Below, piece by piece: positions 19,416-29,010 of a stretch of DNA of 64,000 bases. Position 1 is the stretch's first letter; every line of letters begins with the position of its first letter. This stretch comes from Nitrosomonas oligotropha (GTDB lineage Bacteria > Pseudomonadota > Gammaproteobacteria > Burkholderiales > Nitrosomonadaceae), in the NCBI RefSeq assembly GCF_009833085.1, contig NZ_QRBZ01000004.1, forward strand, positions 26,588-90,587. Reading direction: 5' to 3'. Position numbers and translations under genes: made by a program. Under the pieces are notes generated by a model, which made no database searches, was not told where the DNA came from, and saw nothing but the letters and a program-made list of their open reading frames with translations.

Positions 19416-20832
19416 AGTCAAACATATCCATTTTGTCGGCATTGGCGGCGCGGGCATGAGCGGTATCGCCGAGGTTTTTGTCAACCTGGGGTATCAGGTC
19501 AGCGGTTCCGATTTGATGAATAACCCGGTGACGCAGCGTTTGGCCAAGCTCGGCATCAAGGTTTATGCAGGGCATGCCAGCGAGCAGATTGCGGGAGCGG
19601 ATGTCGTGGTTACTTCCACGGCGGTGAAACCCGGCAATCCGGAAGTGATCGCCGCCAAAAACAAAAATATTCCCGTTGTGCCGCGCGCCATGATGCTGGC
19701 GGAATTGCTGCGCTTGCGCAGCGGTATCGCGATTGCCGGCACGCACGGCAAAACCACCACCACCAGCTTGATTGCCAGTATTCTGGCGGCAGCGGATATG
19801 GATCCGACTTTTGTCATCGGCGGAAAACTGGAAGCAGCGGGTTGTCATGCCAAACTGGGCAGAGGCGAATTCATCGTTGTCGAAGCGGATGAATCGGATG
19901 CTTCGTTTTTGTATTTGCAACCGATGCTCGCTGTCGTGACGAACATCGACGCGGATCATATGGAAACCTACGGTCACGACTTCAGCCGCTTAAAGCAGAC
20001 TTTTGTGGATTTCGTGCAGCACTTGCCTTTTTACGGCATGGCGGTGGTTTGCATGGACGATGCCAACATCCGCGAAGTGATGCCGTCGATTACCAAACCG
20101 ATCACAACTTATGGTTTGTGCGAAGAAGCGCAAGTGCGCGCCATCGATATCCGGCAAGATCATCGCCGGATGAGATTCACCGCGGTGGTCGGTGTGAACG
20201 GCTCCGCCCGCAAACTCGATATCACCCTGAATCTGCCTGGTTTGCATAACATTCAGAATGCGTTGGCGGCGATTGCGGTGGCGAATGAAATCGGTGTGCC
20301 GGATAGCGCGATCGTCAAAGCGTTGTCGGAATTCAAAGGGGTCGAAAGGCGCTTCCAGCAGTACGGCGATATCCGCTTCAGCGGACAGAAAAGTTTTGCC
20401 CTGGTGGATGACTATGGACACCATCCGGCGGAAATGGAGGCAACCATTAAAGCGGCGCGCGGCGCGTTCCCAGGCCGCCGACTGGTAGTGGCTTTTCAGC
20501 CGCATCGCTACACCCGCACCCGGGATGTATTCGAGGATTTCACTCGTGTTTTATCCCAGGTGGACGTATTGCTGCTGACGGAAGTTTATCCCGCGGGGGA
20601 AGAGCCGATTGTCGCGGCGGATAGCAAGTCGCTGGCGCGTTCAATCCGGGTGCAGGGCAAAGTGGAGCCGATTTATATCGAGGAAGTGGACGATTTACCG
20701 GCAGCGATACTGGATATCGTGCAAGACGGCGATGTTGTGCTAGTGATGGGCGCGGGTTCGGTAGCGCGAGTGGCGCCGCACATTGCGCAAATGGGAAAGA
20801 AGCTGACCGTGGTTAATGGCTATGAATGCTGA
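19405..20832 (+). CDS. murC: UDP-N-acetylmuramate--L-alanine ligase
   Basis: MurC adds the first amino acid, L-alanine, to UDP-MurNAc. The N-terminal [19 protein letters not shown] binds the UDP part. The ATP loop is GTHGKTT (from residue 112). [25 protein letters not shown] and [18 protein letters not shown] are typical of MurC and not of Mpl. At 475 residues it has normal length. It starts within the last codons of murG. murB follows after 13 bases. Confidence 0.95.
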   Translation: MKHKVKHIHFVGIGGAGMSGIAEVFVNLGYQVSGSDLMNNPVTQRLAKLGIKVYAGHASEQIAGADVVVTSTAVKPGNPEVIAAKNKNIPVVPRAMMLAELLRLRSGIAIAGTHGKTTTTSLIASILAAADMDPTFVIGGKLEAAGCHAKLGRGEFIVVEADESDASFLYLQPMLAVVTNIDADHMETYGHDFSRLKQTFVDFVQHLPFYGMAVVCMDDANIREVMPSITKPITTYGLCEEAQVRAIDIRQDHRRMRFTAVVGVNGSARKLDITLNLPGLHNIQNALAAIAVANEIGVPDSAIVKALSEFKGVERRFQQYGDIRFSGQKSFALVDDYGHHPAEMEATIKAARGAFPGRRLVVAFQPHRYTRTRDVFEDFTRVLSQVDVLLLTEVYPAGEEPIVAADSKSLARSIRVQGKVEPIYIEEVDDLPAAILDIVQDGDVVLVMGAGSVARVAPHIAQMGKKLTVVNGYEC

Positions 20833-20845
20833 GGATTGATGAGAC

Positions 20846-21835
20846 ATGACCGCTTTGCCGCACAATACGGGATTTGCCATGCCAGTAGCCGATCAAACAA
20901 CCGGTGACACAGGCGTGTCCGCATTGCGGGGCGAAATGCGCCTCAATGAGCCGATGAGCAAACATACAACCTGGCGGGCGGGCGGTTATGCGGATCGTTA
21001 CTACCAACCGGCGGATCTGGACGACTGGGCGGATTTTCTGCGTGCGTCGCCGCACGAAGTCATTCACGTCATTGGCCTGGGCAGCAATTTGCTGGTCAGG
21101 GACGGCGGGCTGCGCGGCACGGTGGTGGCGTTGCATGCGCGCTTAAACGATTTGCGGCTGGTCGAGCAGAATCAATCCGGCGGGCTCATCTACGCGAGCG
21201 CTGGTGTGGCTTGCGCCAAGGTAGCGCGGTTTGCCGCCAAGCATCATCTGGCCGGAGCGGAGTTTCTGGCCGGAATACCGGGCACGGTTGGCGGTGCGCT
21301 GGCGATGAATGCCGGATGTTACGGTTCGGAAACCTGGGAAATCGTGGCGCAAGCACAGATTATCAAGCGCAGCGGAGAGATCGTAATGCGCCAGCCCGGT
21401 GAATACGCGATTGCTTATCGCAGTGTGAAACGGCACAGCGAACCGGCCGGTGCGATGGAAGCCGAGTGGTTTACCGGCGCCTATTTCCGCTTGGTGCAAG
21501 GCGAAGAAACGCAATCGCGGCAACGCATCAAGGCGTTGCTGGCGCAGCGGGTAGCCAGTCAACCGCTTAATCTGCCGAATGCCGGTTCGGTATTTCGCAA
21601 TCCGCCAGGAGATTACGCAGCGCGTTTGATTGAAGCATGCGGTTTGAAGGGATGCCACATTGGCGGCGCGATGGTGTCGCCTAAGCACGCCAATTTTATC
21701 GTCAATACCGGTGCTGCCAGCGCGGCGGATATTGAAGCGTTGATCATGATGGTGCAAAGCAGGGTTAAAAAAGCAATGGGCGTCGCATTGATGCAGGAAG
21801 TCCGGATCATCGGTGACGCCAGGAGGCTGACATAA
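20846..21835 (+). CDS. murB: UDP-N-acetylenolpyruvoylglucosamine reductase
   Basis: MurB is the FAD- and NADPH-dependent enzyme that reduces UDP-GlcNAc-enolpyruvate to UDP-MurNAc. [20 protein letters not shown] marks the start of the FAD domain. [17 protein letters not shown] and [21 protein letters not shown] are FAD-binding, and [19 protein letters not shown] contains the catalytic serine region. It is the short (type II-like) form, 329 residues including a non-conserved lead of about 25 residues, so a downstream start cannot be excluded. Its stop TAA shares a base with the ddl start. Confidence 0.95.
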   Translation: MTALPHNTGFAMPVADQTTGDTGVSALRGEMRLNEPMSKHTTWRAGGYADRYYQPADLDDWADFLRASPHEVIHVIGLGSNLLVRDGGLRGTVVALHARLNDLRLVEQNQSGGLIYASAGVACAKVARFAAKHHLAGAEFLAGIPGTVGGALAMNAGCYGSETWEIVAQAQIIKRSGEIVMRQPGEYAIAYRSVKRHSEPAGAMEAEWFTGAYFRLVQGEETQSRQRIKALLAQRVASQPLNLPNAGSVFRNPPGDYAARLIEACGLKGCHIGGAMVSPKHANFIVNTGAASAADIEALIMMVQSRVKKAMGVALMQEVRIIGDARRLT

Positions 21836-22752
21836 TGACCGCGCAGCGTTTCGGCAAAGTTGCGGTTCTGCTGGGCGGCCGGTCGGCCGAGCGGGAAATA
21901 TCTCTGCAAAGCGGACAAGCGGTGCTGGATGCGTTATTGCGCAGCGGCGTCGATGCGCATCCTTTCGATCCGGCTGAGCAAGCCATGGAAAAACTGCTGC
22001 AGCAAGGTTTCGATAGGGCTTTTATCGCACTGCACGGCCGTTTTGGCGAGGATGGCACTATCCAGGGCGCGCTGGAATTAATGGGATTGCCGTATACCGG
22101 CAGCGGTGTGATGGCCAGCGCATTGGCGATGGATAAATGGCGCACCAAATTGATCTGGCAGGCGGCCGGTATTCAATCGCCGCGTTACGCAGTACTGCAA
22201 GCGGATAGCGATTTTGAACAAGTCGCCGGAACATTGGGTTTGCCGCTGATCGTCAAGCCGGCGCGGGAAGGCTCCACGATTGGCTTGAGCAAGGTAAAGC
22301 ATAAGCAGGATTTGGCAAAAGCGTATCAACTGGCTGCTGAGCACGATGCATTGGTGCTGGCGGAAGAATTTATCGCCGGTAAGGAATTGACCGTGGCAAT
22401 TCTGGGTGAAACGCCGCTGCCGGTGGTGCGGATTGAAATTGCGGGTGAGCTTTACGACTATGAAGCGAAGTATTTCTCCAATGAGACGAAGTACTTTTGC
22501 CCGAGCGGTTTACCGGCGGAATTGGAAACGGCGATCCAGAGAGAAGCATTAAAGGCGTACCAGGTGTTAGGTTGTCAGGGCTGGGGAAGGGTTGATCTGA
22601 TCTTGAGTGAAACCAATCAGTTTTATTTCCTCGAAGCCAATACTTCGCCCGGTATGACCAGCCACAGTCTGGTGCCGATGGCGGCAAGAACGGCCGGAAT
22701 TTCGTTCGAAGACTTGGTTTTGAAAATACTGGATCTGGCGCATGTGGAATAA
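21835..22752 (+). CDS. ddl: D-alanine--D-alanine ligase (DdlB type)
   Basis: This ATP-grasp enzyme makes the D-Ala-D-Ala dipeptide used by Mur[21 protein letters not shown] is the N-terminal signature, followed by [14 protein letters not shown] and [19 protein letters not shown] (ATP lid). [20 protein letters not shown] and [12 protein letters not shown] close the active site. At 305 residues it matches the DdlB group found inside dcw clusters. It starts in the murB stop (TAATG) and overlaps ftsQ by 11 bases. Confidence 0.95.
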   Translation: MTAQRFGKVAVLLGGRSAEREISLQSGQAVLDALLRSGVDAHPFDPAEQAMEKLLQQGFDRAFIALHGRFGEDGTIQGALELMGLPYTGSGVMASALAMDKWRTKLIWQAAGIQSPRYAVLQADSDFEQVAGTLGLPLIVKPAREGSTIGLSKVKHKQDLAKAYQLAAEHDALVLAEEFIAGKELTVAILGETPLPVVRIEIAGELYDYEAKYFSNETKYFCPSGLPAELETAIQREALKAYQVLGCQGWGRVDLILSETNQFYFLEANTSPGMTSHSLVPMAARTAGISFEDLVLKILDLAHVE

Positions 22753-23518
22753 CCATCACGCCTTGAATCTGTTATCCAAAATATTGCTCACTTTGGTGGC
22801 AATGGCGGTGCTGTATGCGATCAGCTTGCGGCTTATTCAGCCACCGTTGTTTCCGATTAAAGAAATTAATGTGCAAGTGATTCACGGGAAAGAGAAAAAA
22901 AAGGTTGAATTGCAGCATGTGACGCGCGAGCAAATTGAGCAATTGGTCAGAAATGAAATTGAAGGAAATTTTATTTCGGTAAATCTCACTGCGGTGCGCG
23001 AAGCTTTTGTAAAATTACCCTGGGTACGTGAAGCCAGAGTGAAAAGGGAATGGCCGCATGGTTTGAATGTGACACTGGAAGAGCATGAAGCCTTGGCCTA
23101 CTGGGGAAGTCATGCGTTGGTCAATACCTACGGTGAGGTGTTCCGGGTGACGGTTGATACTGATTTACCGGTGTTTACCGGCCCAAATGAGGCCAGCGCG
23201 CAAGAAGTGGCGCAGAAATTCCGGCGCTTTAACAAGATACTGACGCCATTGCAGCAGCATATTGCGGAAATAAGCCTGACCCCGCGCTATGCCTGGCGTC
23301 TGCAATTGAATACTGGAACGGTTCTGGAGTTGGGGCGGAATGAGATTGAAGAGAGATTGGTTCGTTATGTTTCAGTATATAACCACAGTATTGCGCGGTT
23401 AAATCAGCAAGAACCATTGGCGTATGTTGACTTACGTTATCCCAATGGTTTTGCCATCCGCATGCCTGAAGTGATGCAACAAGTACCACGTAAATCCGGC
23501 GCGAGGAGAGAAACGTGA
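22742..23518 (+). CDS. ftsQ: Cell division protein FtsQ
   Basis: FtsQ is a bitopic membrane protein, the scaffold of the FtsQLB complex. The 258-residue protein has an N-terminal membrane helix ([19 protein letters not shown]). A POTRA domain beginning at [20 protein letters not shown] follows, and then the beta domain with [19 protein letters not shown] and [16 protein letters not shown]. The C-terminal [14 protein letters not shown] is the segment that contacts FtsB. The start overlaps ddl by 11 bases. ftsA follows after 20 bases. Confidence 0.94.
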   Translation: MWNNHHALNLLSKILLTLVAMAVLYAISLRLIQPPLFPIKEINVQVIHGKEKKKVELQHVTREQIEQLVRNEIEGNFISVNLTAVREAFVKLPWVREARVKREWPHGLNVTLEEHEALAYWGSHALVNTYGEVFRVTVDTDLPVFTGPNEASAQEVAQKFRRFNKILTPLQQHIAEISLTPRYAWRLQLNTGTVLELGRNEIEERLVRYVSVYNHSIARLNQQEPLAYVDLRYPNGFAIRMPEVMQQVPRKSGARRET

Positions 23519-23538
23519 GACCACGGAGATGGGATTAG

Positions 23539-24777
23539 ATGAATAAAGCTCGAGAAAATAGAAATTTGATTGTCGGTCTTGATATTGGCACATCGAAAAT
23601 TGTTGCCATTGTCGCCGAGGTGATTCCGGAAGGCGGTTTCGAAGTGATCGGTTTGGGCAGCCATCCATCGCGCGGATTGAAAAAAGGTGTTGTGGCCAAT
23701 ATCGAGACGACGGTGAATGCAATTCAGCGCGCATTGGAAGAAGCCGAACTGATGGCGGATTGCAAGATACATGAAGTGTATACCGGCATTGCTGGCAGCC
23801 ATATCAAAGGTTTTAATTCCGATGGCATGGTGCCTATCAAGGATAAGGAAGTCACTGAGAAAGATGTCGAACGGGTGATGGAAGCGGCGAAAGCGGTCAA
23901 TATTCCGGCCGATCAGCAGATTCTGCACATTCTGAACCAGGAATTCATCATCGACGGCCAGGAAGATGTGCGTGAACCGGTGGGGATGAGCGGCATACGG
24001 CTGGAAGTGAAAGTGCACATTGTCACGGGCGCAGTTTCGGCGGCGCAGAATATCGTCAAGTGCGTGCATCGCTGCGGATTGGAAGTACGCGATTTGATAT
24101 TGCAGCCACTGGCCTCGGCCATGGCCGTGCTTTCCGATGATGAAAAAGATTTGGGTGTCTGTCTGGTCGATATTGGCGGTGGCACAACCGATATCGCGGT
24201 ATTCACGCATGGCGCCATTCGCCATACCGCGGTGATTCCGATTGCCGGGGACCAAATTACCAATGATATTGCGATGGCCTTACGTACGCCGACCAAGAGC
24301 GCGGAAGATATCAAGTGCCGCTACGGCTGCGCACTGAGAAGTCTGGCCGATACGAAAGAGATGGTGGAAGTTCCCGATGTCGGCAACCGGGGATCGCGGC
24401 AACTTTCGCGGCAAACGCTGGCGGAAGTGATCGAGCCGCGGGCAGAGGAACTGTATTGCATGGTGCAAGCGGAATTACGCCGCAGCGGATTTGAAGAATT
24501 GCTGTCATCGGGCATCGTGATCACGGGCGGATCCGCTTCGTTACGCGGCATGGTGGAATTGGGCGAGGAAATCTTTCACATGCCGGTCAGATTGGGTTTG
24601 CCGAATTATCATGGCAATTTGAAAGATGTGATTCATACACCGCGTTATTCGACCGGGATCGGCTTGATTCTGGCGGGTATCGAACAGTTGCAGCATCAGC
24701 ATGGTTCAAGATTACAAGGAGGTTCTGCCAAGCAGATTTTCTCCAGAATGAAGGGGTGGTTTCAAAGAAATTTTTAA
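23539..24777 (+). CDS. ftsA: Cell division protein FtsA
   Basis: FtsA is the actin-like ATPase that tethers FtsZ to the membrane. VGLDIGTSKIVAIVAEV is the phosphate-1 motif, CLVDIGGGTTDIAVFTHGAI the phosphate-2 motif, and GIVITGGSASLRGMVELGEE the adenosine motif. The inserted 1C domain is at about residues 85-165. The extreme C-terminus FSRMKGWFQRNF is the amphipathic membrane-targeting helix. The length is 412 residues. GGAG precedes the ATG at about ten bases. The ftsZ start lies 68 bases downstream. Confidence 0.96.
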   Translation: MNKARENRNLIVGLDIGTSKIVAIVAEVIPEGGFEVIGLGSHPSRGLKKGVVANIETTVNAIQRALEEAELMADCKIHEVYTGIAGSHIKGFNSDGMVPIKDKEVTEKDVERVMEAAKAVNIPADQQILHILNQEFIIDGQEDVREPVGMSGIRLEVKVHIVTGAVSAAQNIVKCVHRCGLEVRDLILQPLASAMAVLSDDEKDLGVCLVDIGGGTTDIAVFTHGAIRHTAVIPIAGDQITNDIAMALRTPTKSAEDIKCRYGCALRSLADTKEMVEVPDVGNRGSRQLSRQTLAEVIEPRAEELYCMVQAELRRSGFEELLSSGIVITGGSASLRGMVELGEEIFHMPVRLGLPNYHGNLKDVIHTPRYSTGIGLILAGIEQLQHQHGSRLQGGSAKQIFSRMKGWFQRNF

Positions 24778-24845
24778 TAGTAAATTTCACGGGTTGTATT
24801 AGCAGTCAGGCGGCTTTAATTTCAATGTACTAAAGGAGAAACAAT

Positions 24846-25997
24846 ATGTTCGAAATCATGAATAACGAAACTCAAGAGGCAGTCATCAAAGTTGTCGGCG
24901 TTGGTGGGTGCGGCAGCAATGCTGTGGATCATATGATCCAGAACGGCATGCAAGGCGTTGAGTTCATCAGTATGAATACTGATGCCCAGGCATTGAAAAG
25001 CAATAAAGCGCCAACGGTACTGCAACTGGGTACGGGTATTACCAAGGGGTTGGGCGCCGGAGCGAATCCTGAAATTGGCCGGGAAGCCGCGCTGGAAGAT
25101 CGCGACCGCATCGCTGAATTGATTCAAGGCGCGGATATGTTGTTTATCACCGCTGGCATGGGTGGCGGTACCGGTACCGGTGCTGCTCCGGTGGTGGCGC
25201 AAGTCGCTAAGGAAATGGGCATTTTAACCGTGGCTGTTGTCAGCAAACCGTTTGCATTTGAAGGAAAGCGCTTGGCGGCTGCCAAAGCGGGGATGGAAGC
25301 GTTGTCACAGCATGTTGATTCGTTGATCGTGATCCCGAACGATAAGCTCATGATGGTATTAGGCAATGATATTTCCATGCTGGATGCATTCAAAGCAGCC
25401 AACGACGTGCTGTACGGCGCGGTAGCCGGTATCGCCGAAGTGATTAATTGCCCAGGTCTGGTCAACGTTGATTTTGCCGACGTTAGAACCGTGATGTCGG
25501 AAATGGGTATGGCGATGATGGGCTCAGCCATTGCGATGGGTGTCGATCGCGCCCGGGTTGCAGCCGAACGCGCGGTATCAAGTCCGCTGCTCGAGGATAT
25601 CTCCTTGTCCGGAGCGCGCGGCATTCTAGTGAATATTACCGCCAGCTCATCGCTGAAAATGCGCGAAGTGCATGAAGTGATGAACACGATTAAAGACCTG
25701 ACCGCCGAAGATGCAACGATTATTGTCGGCACCGTCATTGATGAGAATATGGCCGATAATCTGCGCGTTACCATGGTGGCTACCGGATTGGGCAGCTTGG
25801 TCAGCCAAAGCCAAAATTCTCCGTTAACCGTGGTGCATACACGCACCGGTACCGATGATAGGGATTCCGTGTTTTCCACTGAAGAACCGGCCGTAATGCG
25901 CACGGGCAGAAGAGGTAACGCCACCGTCGCAGCGATGCGTCAATCGGGCGTTGATCCAATGGATATCCCCGCTTTCTTGAGAAGACAAGCCGATTAA
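24846..25997 (+). CDS. ftsZ: Cell division GTPase FtsZ
   Basis: FtsZ is the tubulin homologue that forms the division ring. KVVGVGGCGSNAVDHM is the first nucleotide contact, and the tubulin signature GGGTGTG is at 106-112. ISMNTDAQAL and NVDFADVRTVM contribute to the GTP and T7 loops. The variable linker is short (about residues 320-370). The C-terminal peptide MDIPAFLRRQAD is the FtsA/ZipA-binding tail. The length is 383 residues. The strong ribosome site AAGGAGA lies seven bases upstream of the ATG, so ftsZ can be translated at a higher level than ftsA. No lpxC follows. Confidence 0.97.
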   Translation: MFEIMNNETQEAVIKVVGVGGCGSNAVDHMIQNGMQGVEFISMNTDAQALKSNKAPTVLQLGTGITKGLGAGANPEIGREAALEDRDRIAELIQGADMLFITAGMGGGTGTGAAPVVAQVAKEMGILTVAVVSKPFAFEGKRLAAAKAGMEALSQHVDSLIVIPNDKLMMVLGNDISMLDAFKAANDVLYGAVAGIAEVINCPGLVNVDFADVRTVMSEMGMAMMGSAIAMGVDRARVAAERAVSSPLLEDISLSGARGILVNITASSSLKMREVHEVMNTIKDLTAEDATIIVGTVIDENMADNLRVTMVATGLGSLVSQSQNSPLTVVHTRTGTDDRDSVFSTEEPAVMRTGRRGNATVAAMRQSGVDPMDIPAFLRRQAD

Positions 25998-26075
25998 TCC
26001 GATTTAATTTCTCAAGATTTAATTTTCCCCATCTTTGGGAGTGAAAAATTGGAAATCAGAGAATTAAAGAAAGCA

Positions 26076-26109
26076 CTGAATACTCCGCCGTATGAGGCGG
26101 GGTATTCAG
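26076..26109. repeat. Inverted repeat (14-bp arms) downstream of ftsZ
   Basis: Arms CTGAATACTCCGCC and GGCGGGGTATTCAG surround a six-base loop. They pair over 14 positions with a single G-T wobble. It lies 79 bases after the ftsZ stop and may end dcw transcription, although no run of T follows. Hairpins of this kind also occur at the ends of IS200/IS605-type elements, but no transposase is nearby. Confidence 0.6.
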
Positions 26110-26183
26110 CCCGGCAAGTCTGTTGCGATAGTCAAGCCGCGAAGTAGCTTTAGATATGCTGTAACTTGCTCAGAGCAAACTGA

Positions 26184-26384
26184 TTACTGGATTTTTGCAG
26201 CTTTGAGTAGATGAGTGGAATGACTTAATAAAGCCGGGGGCCGGATTCGTAACGTCTTGTCAATGCAGTGCTTCGCATTCATTGCGAATACTGCCGGGAA
26301 AGTGATGAAGAGCAATTCGTTATTGCTCTTGATTTTGAGCTTTTGGTAAAGACTGTGATAGCGATATGAGCGTAAGTTATTCAT
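26184..26384 (-). CDS. Possible small protein of unknown function (66 aa)
   Basis: This 66-codon frame between ftsZ and cphA is the only sizeable frame in the 440-base gap. An AGGTG ribosome site is placed well before the ATG. The protein is basic (MNNLRSYRYHSLYQKLKIKS at the N-terminus) and has no membrane segment. I recognise no family. It may be a relic of a mobile element, given the strong inverted repeat 75 bases away. The rest of 25998-26436 shows nothing else. Confidence 0.25.
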   Translation of the reverse strand: MNNLRSYRYHSLYQKLKIKSNNELLFITFPAVFAMNAKHCIDKTLRIRPPALLSHSTHLLKAAKIQ

Positions 26385-26436
26385 GATTCACCTCACCATG
26401 AAATTGCATAACGCTCACATCTAAAAAATAGCCCGA

Positions 26437-29010
26437 TTATCCGAGTGCAATACGGTTATTGATTTGTCCCAGTGATTGTTCAACTTGATCGACCAGAATA
26501 AGACATAACTCACCGTCCTGCAAATTGGACAAAGCCGCATCAATGGCAATCGCTTCTCCAAAGATTTCACTGACTTTTTGCGTGCGTTTGGCATTACCCA
26601 AACCTTCGCGCAATAAAGACAATACTTCACCATCCGCACGGCCGCGTTGGCATTGATCCTGATACAGCACCACTTCATCAAATGCATCACCGAGGATTCG
26701 TGTCTGTTGACGAATATCCTCATCGCGCCGGTCGCCTGCAGCACTGATAACAACGGAACGTTTCTTTGACGGAATATTATCAATCGCGCTGACCAAGGCT
26801 TGGATCGCATCGGGATTATGGCCGTAGTCGGCAATCAAAGTTGCATTGCGGTAATTAAAGAGATTAAAACGGCCCGGTGCTGTTTGCGTATTGCTGATAA
26901 AACTAGCGACACCGGCATGAATGACCGCCCATTCCAGGCCGAGCGCCCAGCCAGCACCAATAGCAGCCATTACATTCTCAATTTGGAAATTGATGCTGCC
27001 GTTCTTCGTCAGGGGGATTTCATTTAACGGGATACGGTATTCAACAGTTTCACTCGCAGCGACGATGCAGCTGCTTTCAACGTAAATAACACGTTTATGC
27101 TGCGCGCGATGCATAGCCAGCACCGGATGATGGCGATCTTGAGCAAAGAAAATAACCGAACCGGGGCAATGTTCAGCCATGCTGGCAACCAGCGGATCAG
27201 ACGCATTTAGCACCGCATAACCGGTATTGGGCGTTACATTCTGCACAACAATCCGCTTAACCACAGCCAACTCTTCGGCTGTATTGATATATGCCATGCC
27301 AAGATGATCGCCCATGCCAATATTGGTTACAACGGCAACATCACAACGATCAAATCCCAGGCCTTCGCGCAGCAAACCGCCTCGTGCGGTTTCTAACACG
27401 GCAGCATCGACATCGGGATGAAAAAGAATATTTCTTGCACTTTTCGGCCCGCTGCAATCTCCGGTGTCGATGCACTGCTCGTCGACATAAACACCATCGG
27501 TGCAAGTAACACCAACGCGTTTTTGATCTCTCTGCAGAACGTTGGCGATCAGACGGGTTGTCGTTGTTTTACCGTTGGTGCCGGTAACGGCGATCACGGG
27601 AATGCGTGCATCCTCGCCTTGGGGAAACATGTAATCAATAATGGCTTCGCCCACTGCGCGGCCTTTTCCATACGATGGCTGCAAGTGCATCCGCAAACCG
27701 GGCGCCGCATTTACCTCAATAACGCCACCACCTTGATCTTCTAAAGAGCTCATGACATTGTCGCAAACCACATCAACACCGCAAATATCCAGCCCTACCA
27801 CTCTCGCAGCAGCAACTACGCGTGCCGCCAATTCGGGATGCACATCGTCGGTCACGTCGGTCGCCGTGCCCCCTGTTGATAAATTGGCATTCTTGCGCAA
27901 TACCACGCGCATTCCTTTTACAGGGATCGACTCGGCGGTCAATCCTTGCGCGGCTAAATGCGCGACGGATATCTCATCCAGATGTATCTTGGTTAATGAA
28001 GTGACATGGCCCTCGCCGCGCATGGGGTCGCGATTGATTTGCTCCACCAGTTCATAAATGCTGTGCACGCCGTCGCCAATGACTTGCGGCGGTTCGCGCC
28101 GGGCGGCAGCGACCAATTTGTTACCGACAACCAGCATGCGGTAATCATGTCCGGGGATATAACGCTCCACCAGAACATTATCACTGATTTCGGCTGCGAT
28201 CATGTACGCCGCTTTGACTTGTTCAGCGGTGACAAGATTAACAGTGACACCTTTGCCTTGATTGCTATCCTGAGGTTTTATCACGACAGGCACGCCGATT
28301 TCGCAAGCAGCTGCCCAAGCATCCTCGACATCCTTCACTTCCCGGCCGAGCGGAACCGGGATGCCGGCGGCATGCAGTAAAGTTTTCGTTAATTCCTTAT
28401 CCTGCACAATCGATTCTGCGACGGCACTGGTGCGATCGCTCTCTGATGCTTGAATGCGGCGCTGTTTGCTGCCCCAGCCAAATTGCACCAGACTGCCTTC
28501 GGTCAAGCGGCGGAACGGAATACCGTGCGCCACTGCGGCTTGCACAATGGCACCGGTGCTCGGGCCCAGGCGGATATCTTCATTGAGTTCGCGCAAGCGA
28601 TGCAGTGCATCGGATAAATCAAAAACGCTATCATCAATAGCGGAGATACATAAAGCTTGCGCCAGTTCAAAAGCCAGCAAGCCAACTTTCTCTTCGCTAT
28701 ATCCTACGATAACGCGATAGGTATCGGCTTCCGGTGTTTGTACCGTGCGGCTGAATGTTACCGGGCAACCTGCCTGCACTTGCAAACCGAGCGTGGCAAA
28801 TTCGAGTACATGAGCCATGGTGACCGCTTCATGATGACCGGCGGGCTGGAGTAAGGAAATCTCTGGAAAACGCTCACGTAGCCGTGCTTCAAAGCCAGGA
28901 ATGGTATCAATACTATTTTCAGATCCACTACAAAAAACGGTAGCTTCAATCGAAGTATGCTGACTCCACAAATTAGGTCCGCGCAAAGCGCGTATGCGTA
29001 AAACTTTCAT
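26437..29010 (-). CDS. cphA: Cyanophycin synthetase (full-length CphA)
   Basis: CphA makes cyanophycin, a poly-aspartate backbone with arginine side chains that serves as a nitrogen and carbon store, in the cytoplasm at the cost of ATP. The N-terminal domain (to about residue 160, beginning LRIRALRGPNLWSQHTSIEA) is followed by an ATP-grasp domain (GVPVVIKPQDSNQGKGVTVN; VLVERYIPGHDYRMLVV; VIEVNAAPGLRMHL). A Mur-ligase-like domain then follows, with P-loop GTNGKTT at 477-483. The last subdomain is present (APGRFNLF, IADYGHNPDAIQAL, ISAAGDRRDEDIRQ). The length is 857 residues. The start overlaps the end of a second cphA-like gene (ATGA), so the two are coupled. No cyanophycinase is in the window. 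Confidence 0.92.
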   Translation of the reverse strand: MKVLRIRALRGPNLWSQHTSIEATVFCSGSENSIDTIPGFEARLRERFPEISLLQPAGHHEAVTMAHVLEFATLGLQVQAGCPVTFSRTVQTPEADTYRVIVGYSEEKVGLLAFELAQALCISAIDDSVFDLSDALHRLRELNEDIRLGPSTGAIVQAAVAHGIPFRRLTEGSLVQFGWGSKQRRIQASESDRTSAVAESIVQDKELTKTLLHAAGIPVPLGREVKDVEDAWAAACEIGVPVVIKPQDSNQGKGVTVNLVTAEQVKAAYMIAAEISDNVLVERYIPGHDYRMLVVGNKLVAAARREPPQVIGDGVHSIYELVEQINRDPMRGEGHVTSLTKIHLDEISVAHLAAQGLTAESIPVKGMRVVLRKNANLSTGGTATDVTDDVHPELAARVVAAARVVGLDICGVDVVCDNVMSSLEDQGGGVIEVNAAPGLRMHLQPSYGKGRAVGEAIIDYMFPQGEDARIPVIAVTGTNGKTTTTRLIANVLQRDQKRVGVTCTDGVYVDEQCIDTGDCSGPKSARNILFHPDVDAAVLETARGGLLREGLGFDRCDVAVVTNIGMGDHLGMAYINTAEELAVVKRIVVQNVTPNTGYAVLNASDPLVASMAEHCPGSVIFFAQDRHHPVLAMHRAQHKRVIYVESSCIVAASETVEYRIPLNEIPLTKNGSINFQIENVMAAIGAGWALGLEWAVIHAGVASFISNTQTAPGRFNLFNYRNATLIADYGHNPDAIQALVSAIDNIPSKKRSVVISAAGDRRDEDIRQQTRILGDAFDEVVLYQDQCQRGRADGEVLSLLREGLGNAKRTQKVSEIFGEAIAIDAALSNLQDGELCLILVDQVEQSLGQINNRIALG

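Noticed and set aside
23437..24255. 272-codon minus-strand frame across ftsQ/ftsA
   Set aside because: It is antisense to ftsA, whose actin-like motifs are intact, and shows no motif of its own.
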